Positions 1 to 7,138 of a stretch of DNA of 10,361 bases are shown here, in pieces (position 1 is the stretch's first letter; each line of letters begins with the position of its first letter). The stretch comes from an uncultured Cocleimonas sp. (GTDB taxonomy: Bacteria; Pseudomonadota; Gammaproteobacteria; Thiotrichales; Thiotrichaceae), in NCBI GenBank assembly GCA_937974135.1, contig CALJIH010000313.1, forward strand, positions 1 to 10,361. Reading direction: 5' to 3'. Below the pieces are notes generated by a model that saw only the letters and a list, made by a program, of their open reading frames with translations, ran no database searches and had not been told where the DNA came from. Both the position numbers and the translations under genes were made by a program.

Positions 1-89
1 GTATTGCTCGTGGTGAAACAGCAATTTTAGAAAAACGCACTTTTACACAAACAGAAGCAAAAACTAAAATGAGCAAATGGCTCAAATAA
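1..89 (+). CDS. Antitoxin of a type II toxin-antitoxin pair, C-terminal end only
   Basis: Reading from base 3, an open frame gives about 28 residues that start IARGETAILEKR and end KMSKWLK before the TAA at 87-89. The 5' part lies outside the window. The stop codon lies 13 bases inside the following RelE/ParE-type toxin gene, an overlap typical of antitoxin-toxin operons with translational coupling. By position it should be the antitoxin that binds and neutralises the toxin and represses the shared promoter. Too little is visible to assign an antitoxin family (Phd/YefM, ribbon-helix-helix or other), so the role rests mainly on context. Confidence 0.6.
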   Translation, partial: IARGETAILEKRTFTQTEAKTKMSKWLK

Positions 90-394
90 TTTGGACTGAG
101 CCAGCTCTACAAGACTTAAATGAAATTGCTGAATTCATCGCTCTTGATAAAATTTCAGCTGCTAACAAACTTGTACAAAAAGTCTTTTCAAAAACCGAGA
201 GACTTGAACGGTTTTCTAAGTCAGGTCGCAAGCCACCTGAACTCGAAAATTCTCGTTATTTTGAACTAATTGTAAATCCATGCCGCATATTTTATCGAGT
301 AGAAAAAGATAAAGTATATATTTTGTATGTAATGCGTAGTGAAAGATCACTTAGAAACTTCATATTAGATGACCGCGCAAATGAAAGAAGCTAA
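77..394 (+). CDS. RelE/ParE superfamily toxin
   Basis: This 105-residue protein has the size and pattern of the RelE/ParE superfamily ('plasmid stabilisation system' proteins). Its N-terminus begins with a beta strand (QIIWTEPAL) followed by a helix in which an acidic and hydrophobic stretch (DLNEIAEFIA) fits the usual pattern. It then has a long second helix, an SGRKPPEL turn near residues 48-55, and the C-terminal strands FELIVNPCRIFYRV and KVYILYVMRSER. Family members either cut mRNA on the ribosome (RelE branch) or poison DNA gyrase (ParE branch), and sequence reading alone does not separate the two. The ATG lies inside the end of the antitoxin gene and has only a weak ribosome binding site, which fits coupled translation. 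The stop codon lies inside an attC-like site, suggesting the pair is carried as an integron gene cassette. Confidence 0.85.
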   Translation: MAQIIWTEPALQDLNEIAEFIALDKISAANKLVQKVFSKTERLERFSKSGRKPPELENSRYFELIVNPCRIFYRVEKDKVYILYVMRSERSLRNFILDDRANERS

Positions 395-460
395 CAAGTT
401 ACATCATCGGAAAAAAGACTCGTTAACGCTCGCATTTTTCCGCTGAGCAAGGCGTTATGT
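389..460 (+). other. attC-like integron recombination site
   Basis: The left end AGCTAAC fits the R'' consensus RYYYAAC at 6 of 7 positions. The right end GTTATGT (454-460) fits the R' consensus GTTRRRY at 6 of 7. TAAC at 392-395 can pair with GTTA at 454-457. Further in, TCA (404-406) pairs with TGA (444-446), and an 8-bp stem CGGAAAAA (408-415) pairs with TTTTTCCG (435-442). These stems are separated by unpaired bases and one extra base on one side, and a 19-base tip contains the palindrome CGTTAACG. Folded length (72 bases), imperfect symmetry and the TAA stop of the upstream gene inside R'' all match attC sites of gene cassettes. The call rests on manual pairing, without a covariance-model score. 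Confidence 0.65.
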
Positions 461-535
461 GTAAAAATAAAAAGTGCCCAAAAGTACAGGGGTGTCTTTT
501 TCAATAATAGTTCCAAAAAGAGATCGTATTTATAA

Positions 536-823
536 ATGAAATATTTAGCTATTTGGTTAATTGTGGCAATAGTTATTATTTTGACATTATCTTTTTTTGT
601 AAGCATTCCATATATTTATACAATTACAGGAGTTTCAATCATTACTGTAATTGGTCATCTAGCAACCTTAGATGATGATTTTATGGGAGGTTGGAATAAT
701 CTTGATAACTCAGTTCATTTTTGGAAAAGCTCATTATTTGAGTTATTAGTAAAAGTTGGCATTTCAATTTTTCTTTTTATAATAATTCATCTATTTCCAT
801 CAGTAGTTAAATTCAGGGCTTAA
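536..823 (+). CDS. Small hydrophobic membrane protein, unrecognised
   Basis: The 95-residue product is mostly hydrophobic. Probable membrane segments lie at about residues 3-22, 25-44 and 66-88, and an acidic/aromatic loop (about 45-62, with LDDDFMGGWNN) separates the second and third. No family is recognised. The ATG at 536 has only a weak purine-rich site (AAAAGAGA at 516-523), about 12 bases upstream. It starts 75 bases after the attC-like site and is very AT-rich, so it may be a second cassette gene or the first gene beyond the cassette. No second attC site is evident after its stop. The codon pattern and hydrophobic periodicity suggest a real gene, but expression is not supported by a strong ribosome binding site. 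Confidence 0.55.
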   Translation: MKYLAIWLIVAIVIILTLSFFVSIPYIYTITGVSIITVIGHLATLDDDFMGGWNNLDNSVHFWKSSLFELLVKVGISIFLFIIIHLFPSVVKFRA

Positions 824-892
824 ATCACATTTATCACATAAAAGGTGCTGGATCAAAAAACGACACGTTGTGCAAGTCGTAATAACAACAAT

Positions 893-898
893 AAGGAG
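893..898 (+). promoter_or_regulatory. Ribosome binding site deciding the GTG start of the dehydrogenase gene
   Basis: AAGGAG lies six bases before the GTG at 905. The open frame extends upstream to another GTG at 845, but that candidate has no such site and would add 20 polar residues (rich in Asn, Lys, Thr) not expected in this family. The start at 905 is therefore preferred. Confidence 0.85.
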
Positions 899-904
899 AG
901 TTTA

Positions 905-1849
905 GTGAAGATAACAGTTTTGGATGACTATCAGGACGTAGTAAAAAGTTTGGATTGTTTCGAGTTATTGTCAGCACATGACGTAACTGTTCTTAATGAA
1001 ACACTCCCTGAGTCAGAGTTAGTAACTCGGCTCGCAGACACTGAAGTTCTGGTGTTAATTCGAGAGCGTACAGTCATTACAGAATCATTACTTTCTCAAT
1101 TGCCACAACTTAAAGTTATTAGTCAGACGGGTAAGGTTAGCAATCACATTGATGTTCAATTGTGCGGTAAATATGGTGTAAAAGTATTAGAGGGCCGTGG
1201 TTCTCCGGTTGCTCCTTCTGAATTGTGTTGGGCTTTGATCATGGCAACAAGCCGTCATATTCCAGCTTATGCTGCTAACCTCCAGAATAACCAATGGCAA
1301 GACTCAGGGGTGCTCGGTTTAGGCCGTACTTTAAAAGGCTTAAAATTAGGCATTTGGGGATACGGAAAAATTGGGCAACGAATTGCTCAATATGCAAAAG
1401 CATTTGATTTGTCGGTTGTGGTTTGGGGCAGTGAAGAATCTCGAAAACTAGCAAAAGAACATGGCTTTGAAGCTGCATCTTCAAAGCAGGGTTTCTTCTC
1501 TGATTCAGATATTGTGTCGCTTCACTTACGCTTAAATGATGTAACGCGAGCATGTGTGACCGCTGAAGATTTAAGTGTAATGAAGTCAGATTCTCTATTC
1601 ATTAATATCAGCCGTTCAGAGCTTGTAGAGTCATCAGCATTGTATAATGAGCTTCTAAAAGTCCCCACAAAACGTGCAGCAATAGATGTGTTTGACATTG
1701 AACCAGCATGCTTTAGCAACGAACCTTTGCTTTCTTTACCAAACGTTACAGCGACACCTCACCTTGGGTATGTGGAGCAAAATAGTTATGAGCTATATTT
1801 CAAGATTGCATTTGAGAATGTTTTAGCTTTCGAGCAAGGTAAAATTTAA
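905..1849 (+). CDS. D-2-hydroxyacid dehydrogenase family protein (NAD-dependent)
   Basis: From the GTG at 905 the product is 314 residues, close to the usual 310-330 of this family. It starts MKITVLDDYQD, a common opening in one subgroup. It has a catalytic domain split around a Rossmann fold, with the dinucleotide motif GxGxxG at 152-157 (GYGKIG). The family's catalytic triad is present: Arg237 in NISRSE, Glu266 in DIEP and His286 in TPHLGYVE. The enzyme should interconvert a 2-keto acid and a D-2-hydroxy acid (or a related substrate) in the cytoplasm. The substrate cannot be read from the sequence. The residue after Arg237 is Ser where many relatives (for example SerA) have Gly; related subgroup members often have Ala or Ser there. 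It stands alone, ending in a convergent region facing ybaK. Confidence 0.88.
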   Translation: MKITVLDDYQDVVKSLDCFELLSAHDVTVLNETLPESELVTRLADTEVLVLIRERTVITESLLSQLPQLKVISQTGKVSNHIDVQLCGKYGVKVLEGRGSPVAPSELCWALIMATSRHIPAYAANLQNNQWQDSGVLGLGRTLKGLKLGIWGYGKIGQRIAQYAKAFDLSVVVWGSEESRKLAKEHGFEAASSKQGFFSDSDIVSLHLRLNDVTRACVTAEDLSVMKSDSLFINISRSELVESSALYNELLKVPTKRAAIDVFDIEPACFSNEPLLSLPNVTATPHLGYVEQNSYELYFKIAFENVLAFEQGKI

Positions 1850-1859
1850 ATCTCAGTGA

Positions 1860-2015
1860 CGAGAAATCGTTGTTACAACTAAGCAACATAGACTCATCGA
1901 CTTGGTCATAATATTGTCTGATACCCTCGAACGAGAAGGTTTGGCTGACTATGTTGTTGGATTAATAAAAGAAAACTCATTTATTAAAGAATCTTTCACT
2001 TTAGTTGGTAAGTAG
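1860..2015 (+). pseudogene. Possible gene remnant or short ORF in the intergenic region
   Basis: One frame stays open from 1860 to the TAG at 2013-2015. From a TTG at 1914 it gives about 33 residues, including TLEREGLADYVVGLIKEN, with an amphipathic, protein-like composition. There is no ATG and no convincing ribosome binding site. It could be the decayed 3' end of a lost gene or chance. No family is recognised. Confidence 0.22.
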
Positions 2016-2031
2016 AAAATACCTGACAATA

Positions 2032-2514
2032 TTACAATGCCTTGATATCTGCCGTAATTGCATTGCATTGTTTGATTAGATCATTAGGTGATAATTCAAT
2101 TTCTAGACCACGCTTCCCGCCACTAACAAATATTGTTTGGTACTGTGTTGCGGATGAGTCAAGCGTAACTAATAATCGCTTCTTTTGGCCTAGCGGACTA
2201 ATTCCACCTAGAATATATCCTGTAGCATTTTGTGCGGCTGTGGTATCGGCCATGCTCGCTTTTTTTGAGTTGATTGATTTTGCGACTGCTTTTAGATTGA
2301 GTTGATGACTAACGGGTACGATTGCAACTGCGAGTTGTTTGCTGTTATCGGTGGGATCGCCCGAAACAATAAGTGTTTTAAACACTCTTGTGGCTTCGAT
2401 GTTTAAACAATTCGCAGCTTCTTCTCCATAAGAAGCTGCTTGTGAATCATGCGGGTATTCGTGTAATTGATATTGAATACCCGCTTTTGTTAACGCATCT
2501 ATAGCTGGCGTCAT
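2032..2514 (-). CDS. ybaK: Cys-tRNA(Pro)/Cys-tRNA(Cys) deacylase YbaK
   Basis: The 160-residue product matches the YbaK/EbsC family throughout and is the same length as the E. coli protein (159). It hydrolyses cysteine wrongly attached to tRNA(Pro) by prolyl-tRNA synthetase, a trans-editing step that protects translation accuracy. Visible family landmarks are the start MTPAIDAL, the catalytic lysine Lys46 in VFKTL, the AVAIVP strand, the GYILGGISPLGQKKRL segment (about 98-113) and VSGGKRGLEIEL near the C-terminus. The start codon follows the stop of the exported-protein gene by 11 bases, with only AAGG directly before the ATG. It is therefore probably expressed from the upstream gene's transcript, perhaps with translational coupling. 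Confidence 0.95.
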   Translation of the reverse strand: MTPAIDALTKAGIQYQLHEYPHDSQAASYGEEAANCLNIEATRVFKTLIVSGDPTDNSKQLAVAIVPVSHQLNLKAVAKSINSKKASMADTTAAQNATGYILGGISPLGQKKRLLVTLDSSATQYQTIFVSGGKRGLEIELSPNDLIKQCNAITADIKAL

Positions 2515-2525
2515 ACCTTAATATT

Positions 2526-4211
2526 TTAGTATTCGATATGATAATTAATAGCTAAACCACGCTTATCTGCACTGGTTGTTGAGAACATTTTACCGCCTGC
2601 TTCACCAATCTTTTTTAGCATTGCCATGTCCGGCATATCACCCGAATTCTTAACAGCTTCGGGCATGGCTTCCATAATTCCAGCTAAGGTTTTCAAATAG
2701 CCTTGAAGATCCATACTTGAAAATGAGATTTCAGGTATTTTGTTATCATGTGCTTTAAGTGAAGGTTTATCGTTACCAACAAAAATATTAATCGCTTTCT
2801 CTGTTCGACTTAAGAAAATATCAGGCTGCGGACCACCACGTTTTGGAATTAAACCATCAGGAAGCTTCGTCACACTGCCATCATCGGGGATTTTTAATGA
2901 CAATAGTGGAGGTGCCATCATACCAGCCATGGCGATTAGACCCGCAGGGTCATTGGAACCTAATGAGATCACTGCATCTATCTTTTTAGGCTGCATTCTT
3001 TTATCTAACTCAATATCAGATACTGAGGCGTAAACTGAATTAAATTGTGACAAGCCCATATTCATAACCATAGCCATGCCGCCCATGCTCTTGCGGATAT
3101 CCTGAGCTTTAATCGCAGGACATTTATTATCTTCGCCAGATTTAATTAAGAAGCTAGTGTATTTAGTCAGGGCATCACGCATTTTAGGGAAGTTAATATT
3201 TACGCCAAAATCAAATATCGCCCCATCGGTTCGTTGAGGAATATTCGTATCGTTTGCTAATGTCTGTAAAGCAGTACTGACAACAGCTGATGTTTTGAAT
3301 AGAAGTTCGTAGTCAATTACAGCGGTTTCCAGTGTTTTTGTGCCGAATACGATTTCAGGCATATTGTCGATATGGTTTTCTGCAACCGCAACACAACCGT
3401 TGAGAGATTTATCGTCCATGCTGCCTTTGGCATTTTGCAAAATTAATGGTTTAGCAAATGCAAAGGCACTTTTCAGGTTTAAGAAACCATCGCCATAACC
3501 AGGGTAATTATTTTCTTTTAAAAATGAATCCCAGTTAGCAACTGTATATGAAGACGAAGGCTTTGCTTCACCCATTAAATGTTTCTTTAAGGCTTCTTTT
3601 TTATCAGAACTAAACGCAGAGACGGCTAATTGGTCTTTTAAGAAAACCGCGGCAATTGCCATCTGCCCTTTTGGGTCTGTGGCTTCAAAACAATCAAAAT
3701 CACCACATTTTGAAAAATCTACTTTGAATGATGATTTTTCTTCTGCACGTTTAATCATTGCCATTAATTTTTCTTGGTCAGCAACTCCCAAACGCATCAC
3801 AGGCATCATGTCGTAACCGTAGATAACACTATGTGCTTTTTTTGATAAACCTATATCTTCGATTTTACCGCTTGTAATTGCACTTCCGTATTCTTCGAGG
3901 AATGCACTGAAAAATTTACCTGGGCCTTTACCATCAATGGCTGCTTGTTTGAATCCATCAGATTCAGTCAACATCGCAAGCATGTCTTGGCCACGTTTCA
4001 TTTGAACATCCATGACTTTGTCTGGAATAGGCTCTTTATTCGCGATTAAATAAGCTGTGTCAGCAGGCACATTCTCAAGTAATGATTCTAAATCAGCACC
4101 ACTTTTTGATCCGCCAAAAAGATTCGAAAAAAAGCCTTCCGCATGAACAGTCCCTGCAGATAATGCAAGTGCTAGGGTCGCGCTAGTTAATAGTTTGTAT
4201 TTAGTATTCAT
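2526..4211 (-). CDS. Exported protein of unknown function, 561 residues
   Basis: The N-terminus is a clear Sec signal peptide: a positively charged start (MNTKYK), a hydrophobic core (about residues 8-20) and a probable signal peptidase I site after VHA (Ala24). There is no lipobox cysteine. The mature protein of about 537 residues has no transmembrane helix, so it should be periplasmic or secreted. It begins with a Gly/Ser-rich FFSNLFGGSKSG segment, then a region with LLENVPADTAYLIANKEPIP. It has four cysteines (169, 174, 273, 364) that could form disulfides, and many Met residues. The repeated beta/alpha pattern with P-A-D-T-A-Y recalls DUF3352-like exported proteins, but I cannot confirm this. 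A good ribosome binding site (GGGAG at 4216-4220) precedes the ATG. It is followed after 11 bases by ybaK and diverges from polB. Confidence 0.8.
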   Translation of the reverse strand: MNTKYKLLTSATLALALSAGTVHAEGFFSNLFGGSKSGADLESLLENVPADTAYLIANKEPIPDKVMDVQMKRGQDMLAMLTESDGFKQAAIDGKGPGKFFSAFLEEYGSAITSGKIEDIGLSKKAHSVIYGYDMMPVMRLGVADQEKLMAMIKRAEEKSSFKVDFSKCGDFDCFEATDPKGQMAIAAVFLKDQLAVSAFSSDKKEALKKHLMGEAKPSSSYTVANWDSFLKENNYPGYGDGFLNLKSAFAFAKPLILQNAKGSMDDKSLNGCVAVAENHIDNMPEIVFGTKTLETAVIDYELLFKTSAVVSTALQTLANDTNIPQRTDGAIFDFGVNINFPKMRDALTKYTSFLIKSGEDNKCPAIKAQDIRKSMGGMAMVMNMGLSQFNSVYASVSDIELDKRMQPKKIDAVISLGSNDPAGLIAMAGMMAPPLLSLKIPDDGSVTKLPDGLIPKRGGPQPDIFLSRTEKAINIFVGNDKPSLKAHDNKIPEISFSSMDLQGYLKTLAGIMEAMPEAVKNSGDMPDMAMLKKIGEAGGKMFSTTSADKRGLAINYHIEY

Positions 4212-4264
4212 TTAACTCCCTTCTATTTTTTAATGGTGATTACGAAGTCTAGCAAAAAAAATGC

Positions 4265-4273
4265 TGTTAAAAT
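4265..4273 (+). promoter_or_regulatory. Candidate extended -10 promoter element of polB
   Basis: TGTTAAAAT fits the extended -10 pattern TGnTATAAT, with TAAAAT at 4268-4273. The -35 region (around 4245-4250) is poor, as expected for extended -10 promoters. Transcription would start about seven bases on, near 4280, which is essentially at the polB ATG (4281). No LexA-type CTG-N10-CAG box is seen between 4212 and 4281. Confidence 0.4.
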
Positions 4274-4280
4274 GTGAAAT

Positions 4281-6638
4281 ATGTCAGATAAAAATGAATT
4301 TGTTGGATTTTTGCTCAGTAGACAGTGGCGAGATACACCTAATGGAATCACACTAAGTTTCTGGCTAAGTAGCCCTCAAGGCCCTATACATATTGTTATC
4401 GACAAGCAACAAGCTGTTTGTTTTATTCGTCGAACAAATCAATTGAATACCAATGTAAATGAGGGTATTACACGTAAAGAGCTTGAGCTGAAAACCTTAG
4501 ACCATGAACCAGTTGATGGCCTTTATTTTCATCAACAACGACAATTAAATGCCTTGCGTGATCACCTTAATCACGACAAAACACATTTATTAGAATCTGA
4601 AATTAAACCTACTGAACGTTATTTGATGGAACGTTTCATCACTGCCTCGTTAGCAGTAGAAGGAAACCCTATTCAAAAAAATGGGTATATTGAATATCAA
4701 AACCCAAAACTAAAACCAGCAAAGTACAAGCCTACATTTAAATGTGTTTCTCTAGATATTGAAACTGAAGGTTTTCGAGGCAAGCTGTATTCGATTGCAG
4801 TTGTAATGAAACAGTCAGATCAAACAATAGAACATGTGTTTATGGTTCAACAGCAAAAAAACGCTGATACACATCCTAATATCACTTGGTGTGATTCTGA
4901 AAAGATTGCTCTCGAAGCTTTTTTTGAATGGATGAAAATTAATGACCCTGATGTGATTATAGGATGGAATGTTATCGCCTTTGATCTAGCCTTTTTGCAA
5001 TGGAAATGTGAACAATTAAACTTGCCGTTTGCTCTTGGGCGGGGTGATTTTAAACAACAAAATTCAACAATATTAATTCCACAACAAACCGGACATATGC
5101 ATATTGCACGCATTCCTGGTCGAGTAGTTTTAGATGGTATAACTAGTTTACGAGGTGCCTTTTGGATTTTTGAAAGCTTTGCCTTGGATTATGTTTCAGA
5201 ACAGCTATTGGGCAAAAAGAAGCTTATTAACACAACTGGAAAAGATAAGTTAGCAGAGATACAAAGACAATACCGTGAAGATCCAGTTGCATTAGCAGAA
5301 TATAATTTAGAAGATTGCCGTTTGGTTTTGGATATCTTTGATAAAACTGACTTACTTAACTTTTCCATTCAACGTGCCCAAATGACTGGATTAGCGATTG
5401 ACCGACAGGGTGGATCAAGTGCAGCGTTTGATAATCTTTATTTACCTCAGTTACACCGTCAGGGTTTTGTTGCACCCGATATTGGAAGCCAGAAAAGCAC
5501 CAAAAGTAGTCCTGGTGGTTATGTTATGGATTCACAGCCAGGGTTGTATGACAATGTATTAGTGCTCGACTTCAAAAGCCTATATCCAAGTATTATCCGT
5601 ACATTCAAAATTGATCCACTCGGTTTATCTATAGGTTCTGCCAATACAAGAGACTTAGACGCTACTATTCCAGGGTTTCTAGAGGCTGAGTTTTCTCGAG
5701 ATCATCATATTCTCCCCAATCTTGTAACCGAGCTTTGGCAACAGAGAGACGAAGCTAAAATAAACAAAGATAAGCCCTTATCGCATGCTATTAAGATAAT
5801 TATGAATTCGTTTTATGGGGTTTTAGGTTCTTCAGGCTGTCGTTTTTTTAATCCCCAATTAGCAAGTAGCATCACTATGCGGGGCCATCAAATCATACAA
5901 ATGAGTCGAGAGCTAATTGAAGCTAAGGGTTACAACGTTATTTACGGCGATACTGACTCTGTTTTTGTACTAGTTGGTCAGAATAGAAGCGAAGAGGAGT
6001 GCCTAAACATAGGTAAAACTTTGCAAGAAGCTCTCAATACGTGGTGGCAAAAGCATCTAAAAGAAGAATATTCATTGAAATCAAACTTAGAAATTGAATT
6101 CGAAACACATTACTTACGCTTTTTAATGCCGACTATTCGCGGCGCAGATACTGGGAGTAAAAAACGCTACGCGGGTATGATTAATAGAAATGGTAAAAAA
6201 GAAATGGTGTTCAAAGGGCTCGAAACGGTGCGAACTGACTGGACACCTTTAGCAAGAGAATTTCAGCAAGAACTCTATAAAAGGATATTCACCCAAAAAC
6301 CATTTGAAGAATTAATCAAAGAAACGCACGATCAACTCATTAATGGACAATTAGATAATAAACTGACCTATACCAAAAGGCTCAGACGGCCGTTAGAAAG
6401 TTATACAAGTACTCAACCGCCACAGGTTAAAGCGGCTCGTAAAATGAGAAACCCTGGACGAAAAATTCAATATGTCATTACCTTGAATGGTCCAGAACCC
6501 ATCGAGAATTTAGAATCAACACCTAATTACCAACATTACGTTGATAAACAATTGGCTCCTGTGGCAGATAGTATTTTATATTTTTTAGATACTTCGTTCG
6601 CTAAAATTACAGATCGACAATTAGATGTATTTGATTAA
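4281..6638 (+). CDS. polB: DNA polymerase II (family B)
   Basis: The 785-residue product aligns over its whole length with E. coli Pol II (783), a proofreading repair polymerase used in restart of stalled forks and translesion synthesis. The N-terminal domain opens with LLSRQWRDTPNG. The 3'-5' exonuclease motifs are intact: Exo I Asp159/Glu161 (DIE), Exo II NVIAFD with Asp235, and Exo III Tyr341/Asp345 (YNLED). The polymerase motifs are also intact: A at 430-438 (DFKSLYPSI), B at 505-513 (KIIMNSFYG), C at 556-560 (GDTDS with Asp557 and Asp559), plus KKRY at 627-630. The C-terminus QLDVFD (780-785) is a sliding-clamp-binding peptide like E. coli QLGLF. The ATG is supported by N-terminal similarity, although no ribosome binding site is visible. 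In E. coli polB is SOS-induced, but no LexA box is seen here. Confidence 0.98.
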   Translation: MSDKNEFVGFLLSRQWRDTPNGITLSFWLSSPQGPIHIVIDKQQAVCFIRRTNQLNTNVNEGITRKELELKTLDHEPVDGLYFHQQRQLNALRDHLNHDKTHLLESEIKPTERYLMERFITASLAVEGNPIQKNGYIEYQNPKLKPAKYKPTFKCVSLDIETEGFRGKLYSIAVVMKQSDQTIEHVFMVQQQKNADTHPNITWCDSEKIALEAFFEWMKINDPDVIIGWNVIAFDLAFLQWKCEQLNLPFALGRGDFKQQNSTILIPQQTGHMHIARIPGRVVLDGITSLRGAFWIFESFALDYVSEQLLGKKKLINTTGKDKLAEIQRQYREDPVALAEYNLEDCRLVLDIFDKTDLLNFSIQRAQMTGLAIDRQGGSSAAFDNLYLPQLHRQGFVAPDIGSQKSTKSSPGGYVMDSQPGLYDNVLVLDFKSLYPSIIRTFKIDPLGLSIGSANTRDLDATIPGFLEAEFSRDHHILPNLVTELWQQRDEAKINKDKPLSHAIKIIMNSFYGVLGSSGCRFFNPQLASSITMRGHQIIQMSRELIEAKGYNVIYGDTDSVFVLVGQNRSEEECLNIGKTLQEALNTWWQKHLKEEYSLKSNLEIEFETHYLRFLMPTIRGADTGSKKRYAGMINRNGKKEMVFKGLETVRTDWTPLAREFQQELYKRIFTQKPFEELIKETHDQLINGQLDNKLTYTKRLRRPLESYTSTQPPQVKAARKMRNPGRKIQYVITLNGPEPIENLESTPNYQHYVDKQLAPVADSILYFLDTSFAKITDRQLDVFD

Positions 6639-6639
6639 C

Positions 6640-7020
6640 TTAATTTGTAGTTGTTGATCCAGGCGTTGTTTCTTCTGTTGAAGGTTCTTTATTTTCCTCA
6701 GTAGAATTCTCTTTATCTTCCTCTGCTGAAGACTCAGTTTCATCTTTAGGTGCTTCCGTAGCGGATGTGCCTTCAGATTCTGATGCAGTGCTTTCTTCAA
6801 CTTTTGAATCAGACTCATCTGTTGCTTTTTCTGTTGTAGCAGAGTCAGCCTCAGTAGATTCAGTGCTAGTAGCTGATGAAGCTGCTTCGCTAGTCATGGG
6901 AACACCAAGGTTCATAGCGGTTTTTTCTACAGCAGGTCTTAAAATCATGAAAATAAATACTATAGTCGCAAGAGCAAGGAATATAAGCATACCAACTGAA
7001 GAGTTACCTGAAGATTTCAT
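6640..7020 (-). CDS. Membrane-anchored Ser/Thr/Glu-rich low-complexity protein, unknown function
   Basis: The 126-residue product has a short polar N-terminus (MKSSGNSSVG), one hydrophobic helix at about residues 10-27, a short RPAVEK juxtamembrane segment, and a tail (about 43-126) made almost entirely of Ser, Thr, Glu, Ala and Asp. The tail is strongly acidic and should be disordered. No domain is recognised and topology is uncertain; the tail may be periplasmic. A good ribosome binding site (AAGGAT) lies about six bases before the ATG. It lies 118 bases downstream of ispB on the same strand and may be cotranscribed or have its own promoter. Its TTA stop complement begins one base after the polB stop, so the two genes converge with no room for a terminator. 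The low-complexity tail makes sequence searches unreliable. Confidence 0.65.
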   Translation of the reverse strand: MKSSGNSSVGMLIFLALATIVFIFMILRPAVEKTAMNLGVPMTSEAASSATSTESTEADSATTEKATDESDSKVEESTASESEGTSATEAPKDETESSAEEDKENSTEENKEPSTEETTPGSTTTN

Positions 7021-7094
7021 AATTTATCCTTTTAAATATGGTTCTTGATGATCTAAAGATACTTTAACATCTTTTAATCTAGATTATTATTCAT

Positions 7095-7124
7095 AACTTA
7101 GTAGTTAAAAACGTCGACTAAGTT
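7095..7124. repeat. Perfect 8-bp inverted repeat between ispB and the low-complexity gene
   Basis: AACTTAGT (7095-7102) and ACTAAGTT (7117-7124) are exact complements around a 14-base loop. In the ispB transcript the hairpin is not followed by a U-run, so it is not a normal intrinsic terminator. It could be a processing site, an operator or chance in AT-rich DNA. Confidence 0.3.
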
Positions 7125-7138
7125 TAAATAAAAATAAA

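Noticed and set aside
469..501. AAAAAG/CTTTTT plus CCC/GGG hairpin after the attC-like site, as a terminator
   Set aside because: The stem is short with an internal loop and the T-run is inside the stem, so it is not a convincing intrinsic terminator.
845..904. Upstream GTG extension of the dehydrogenase gene (20 extra residues)
   Set aside because: The extension is polar and unlike the family N-terminus, and AAGGAG sits just before the GTG at 905.
824..904. Second attC-like site after the small membrane protein gene
   Set aside because: Only a short ACGAC/GTCGT palindrome is present; R'' and R' ends with the right spacing are not found.
4227..4255. TTGCTA/TAAAAA pair as a promoter for the exported-protein gene
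   Set aside because: It would place the start of transcription within the ribosome binding site of that gene, and both boxes are poor matches.
4212..4280. LexA box for SOS control of polB
   Set aside because: The only CTG...CAG pair has an 18-base spacing instead of 10.
6621..7048. Other reading frames over the low-complexity gene (a Lys/Leu-rich frame on the reverse strand and a frame on the forward strand)
   Set aside because: They arise from the repetitive codon composition of the 6640-7020 gene and lack good ribosome binding sites or family features.
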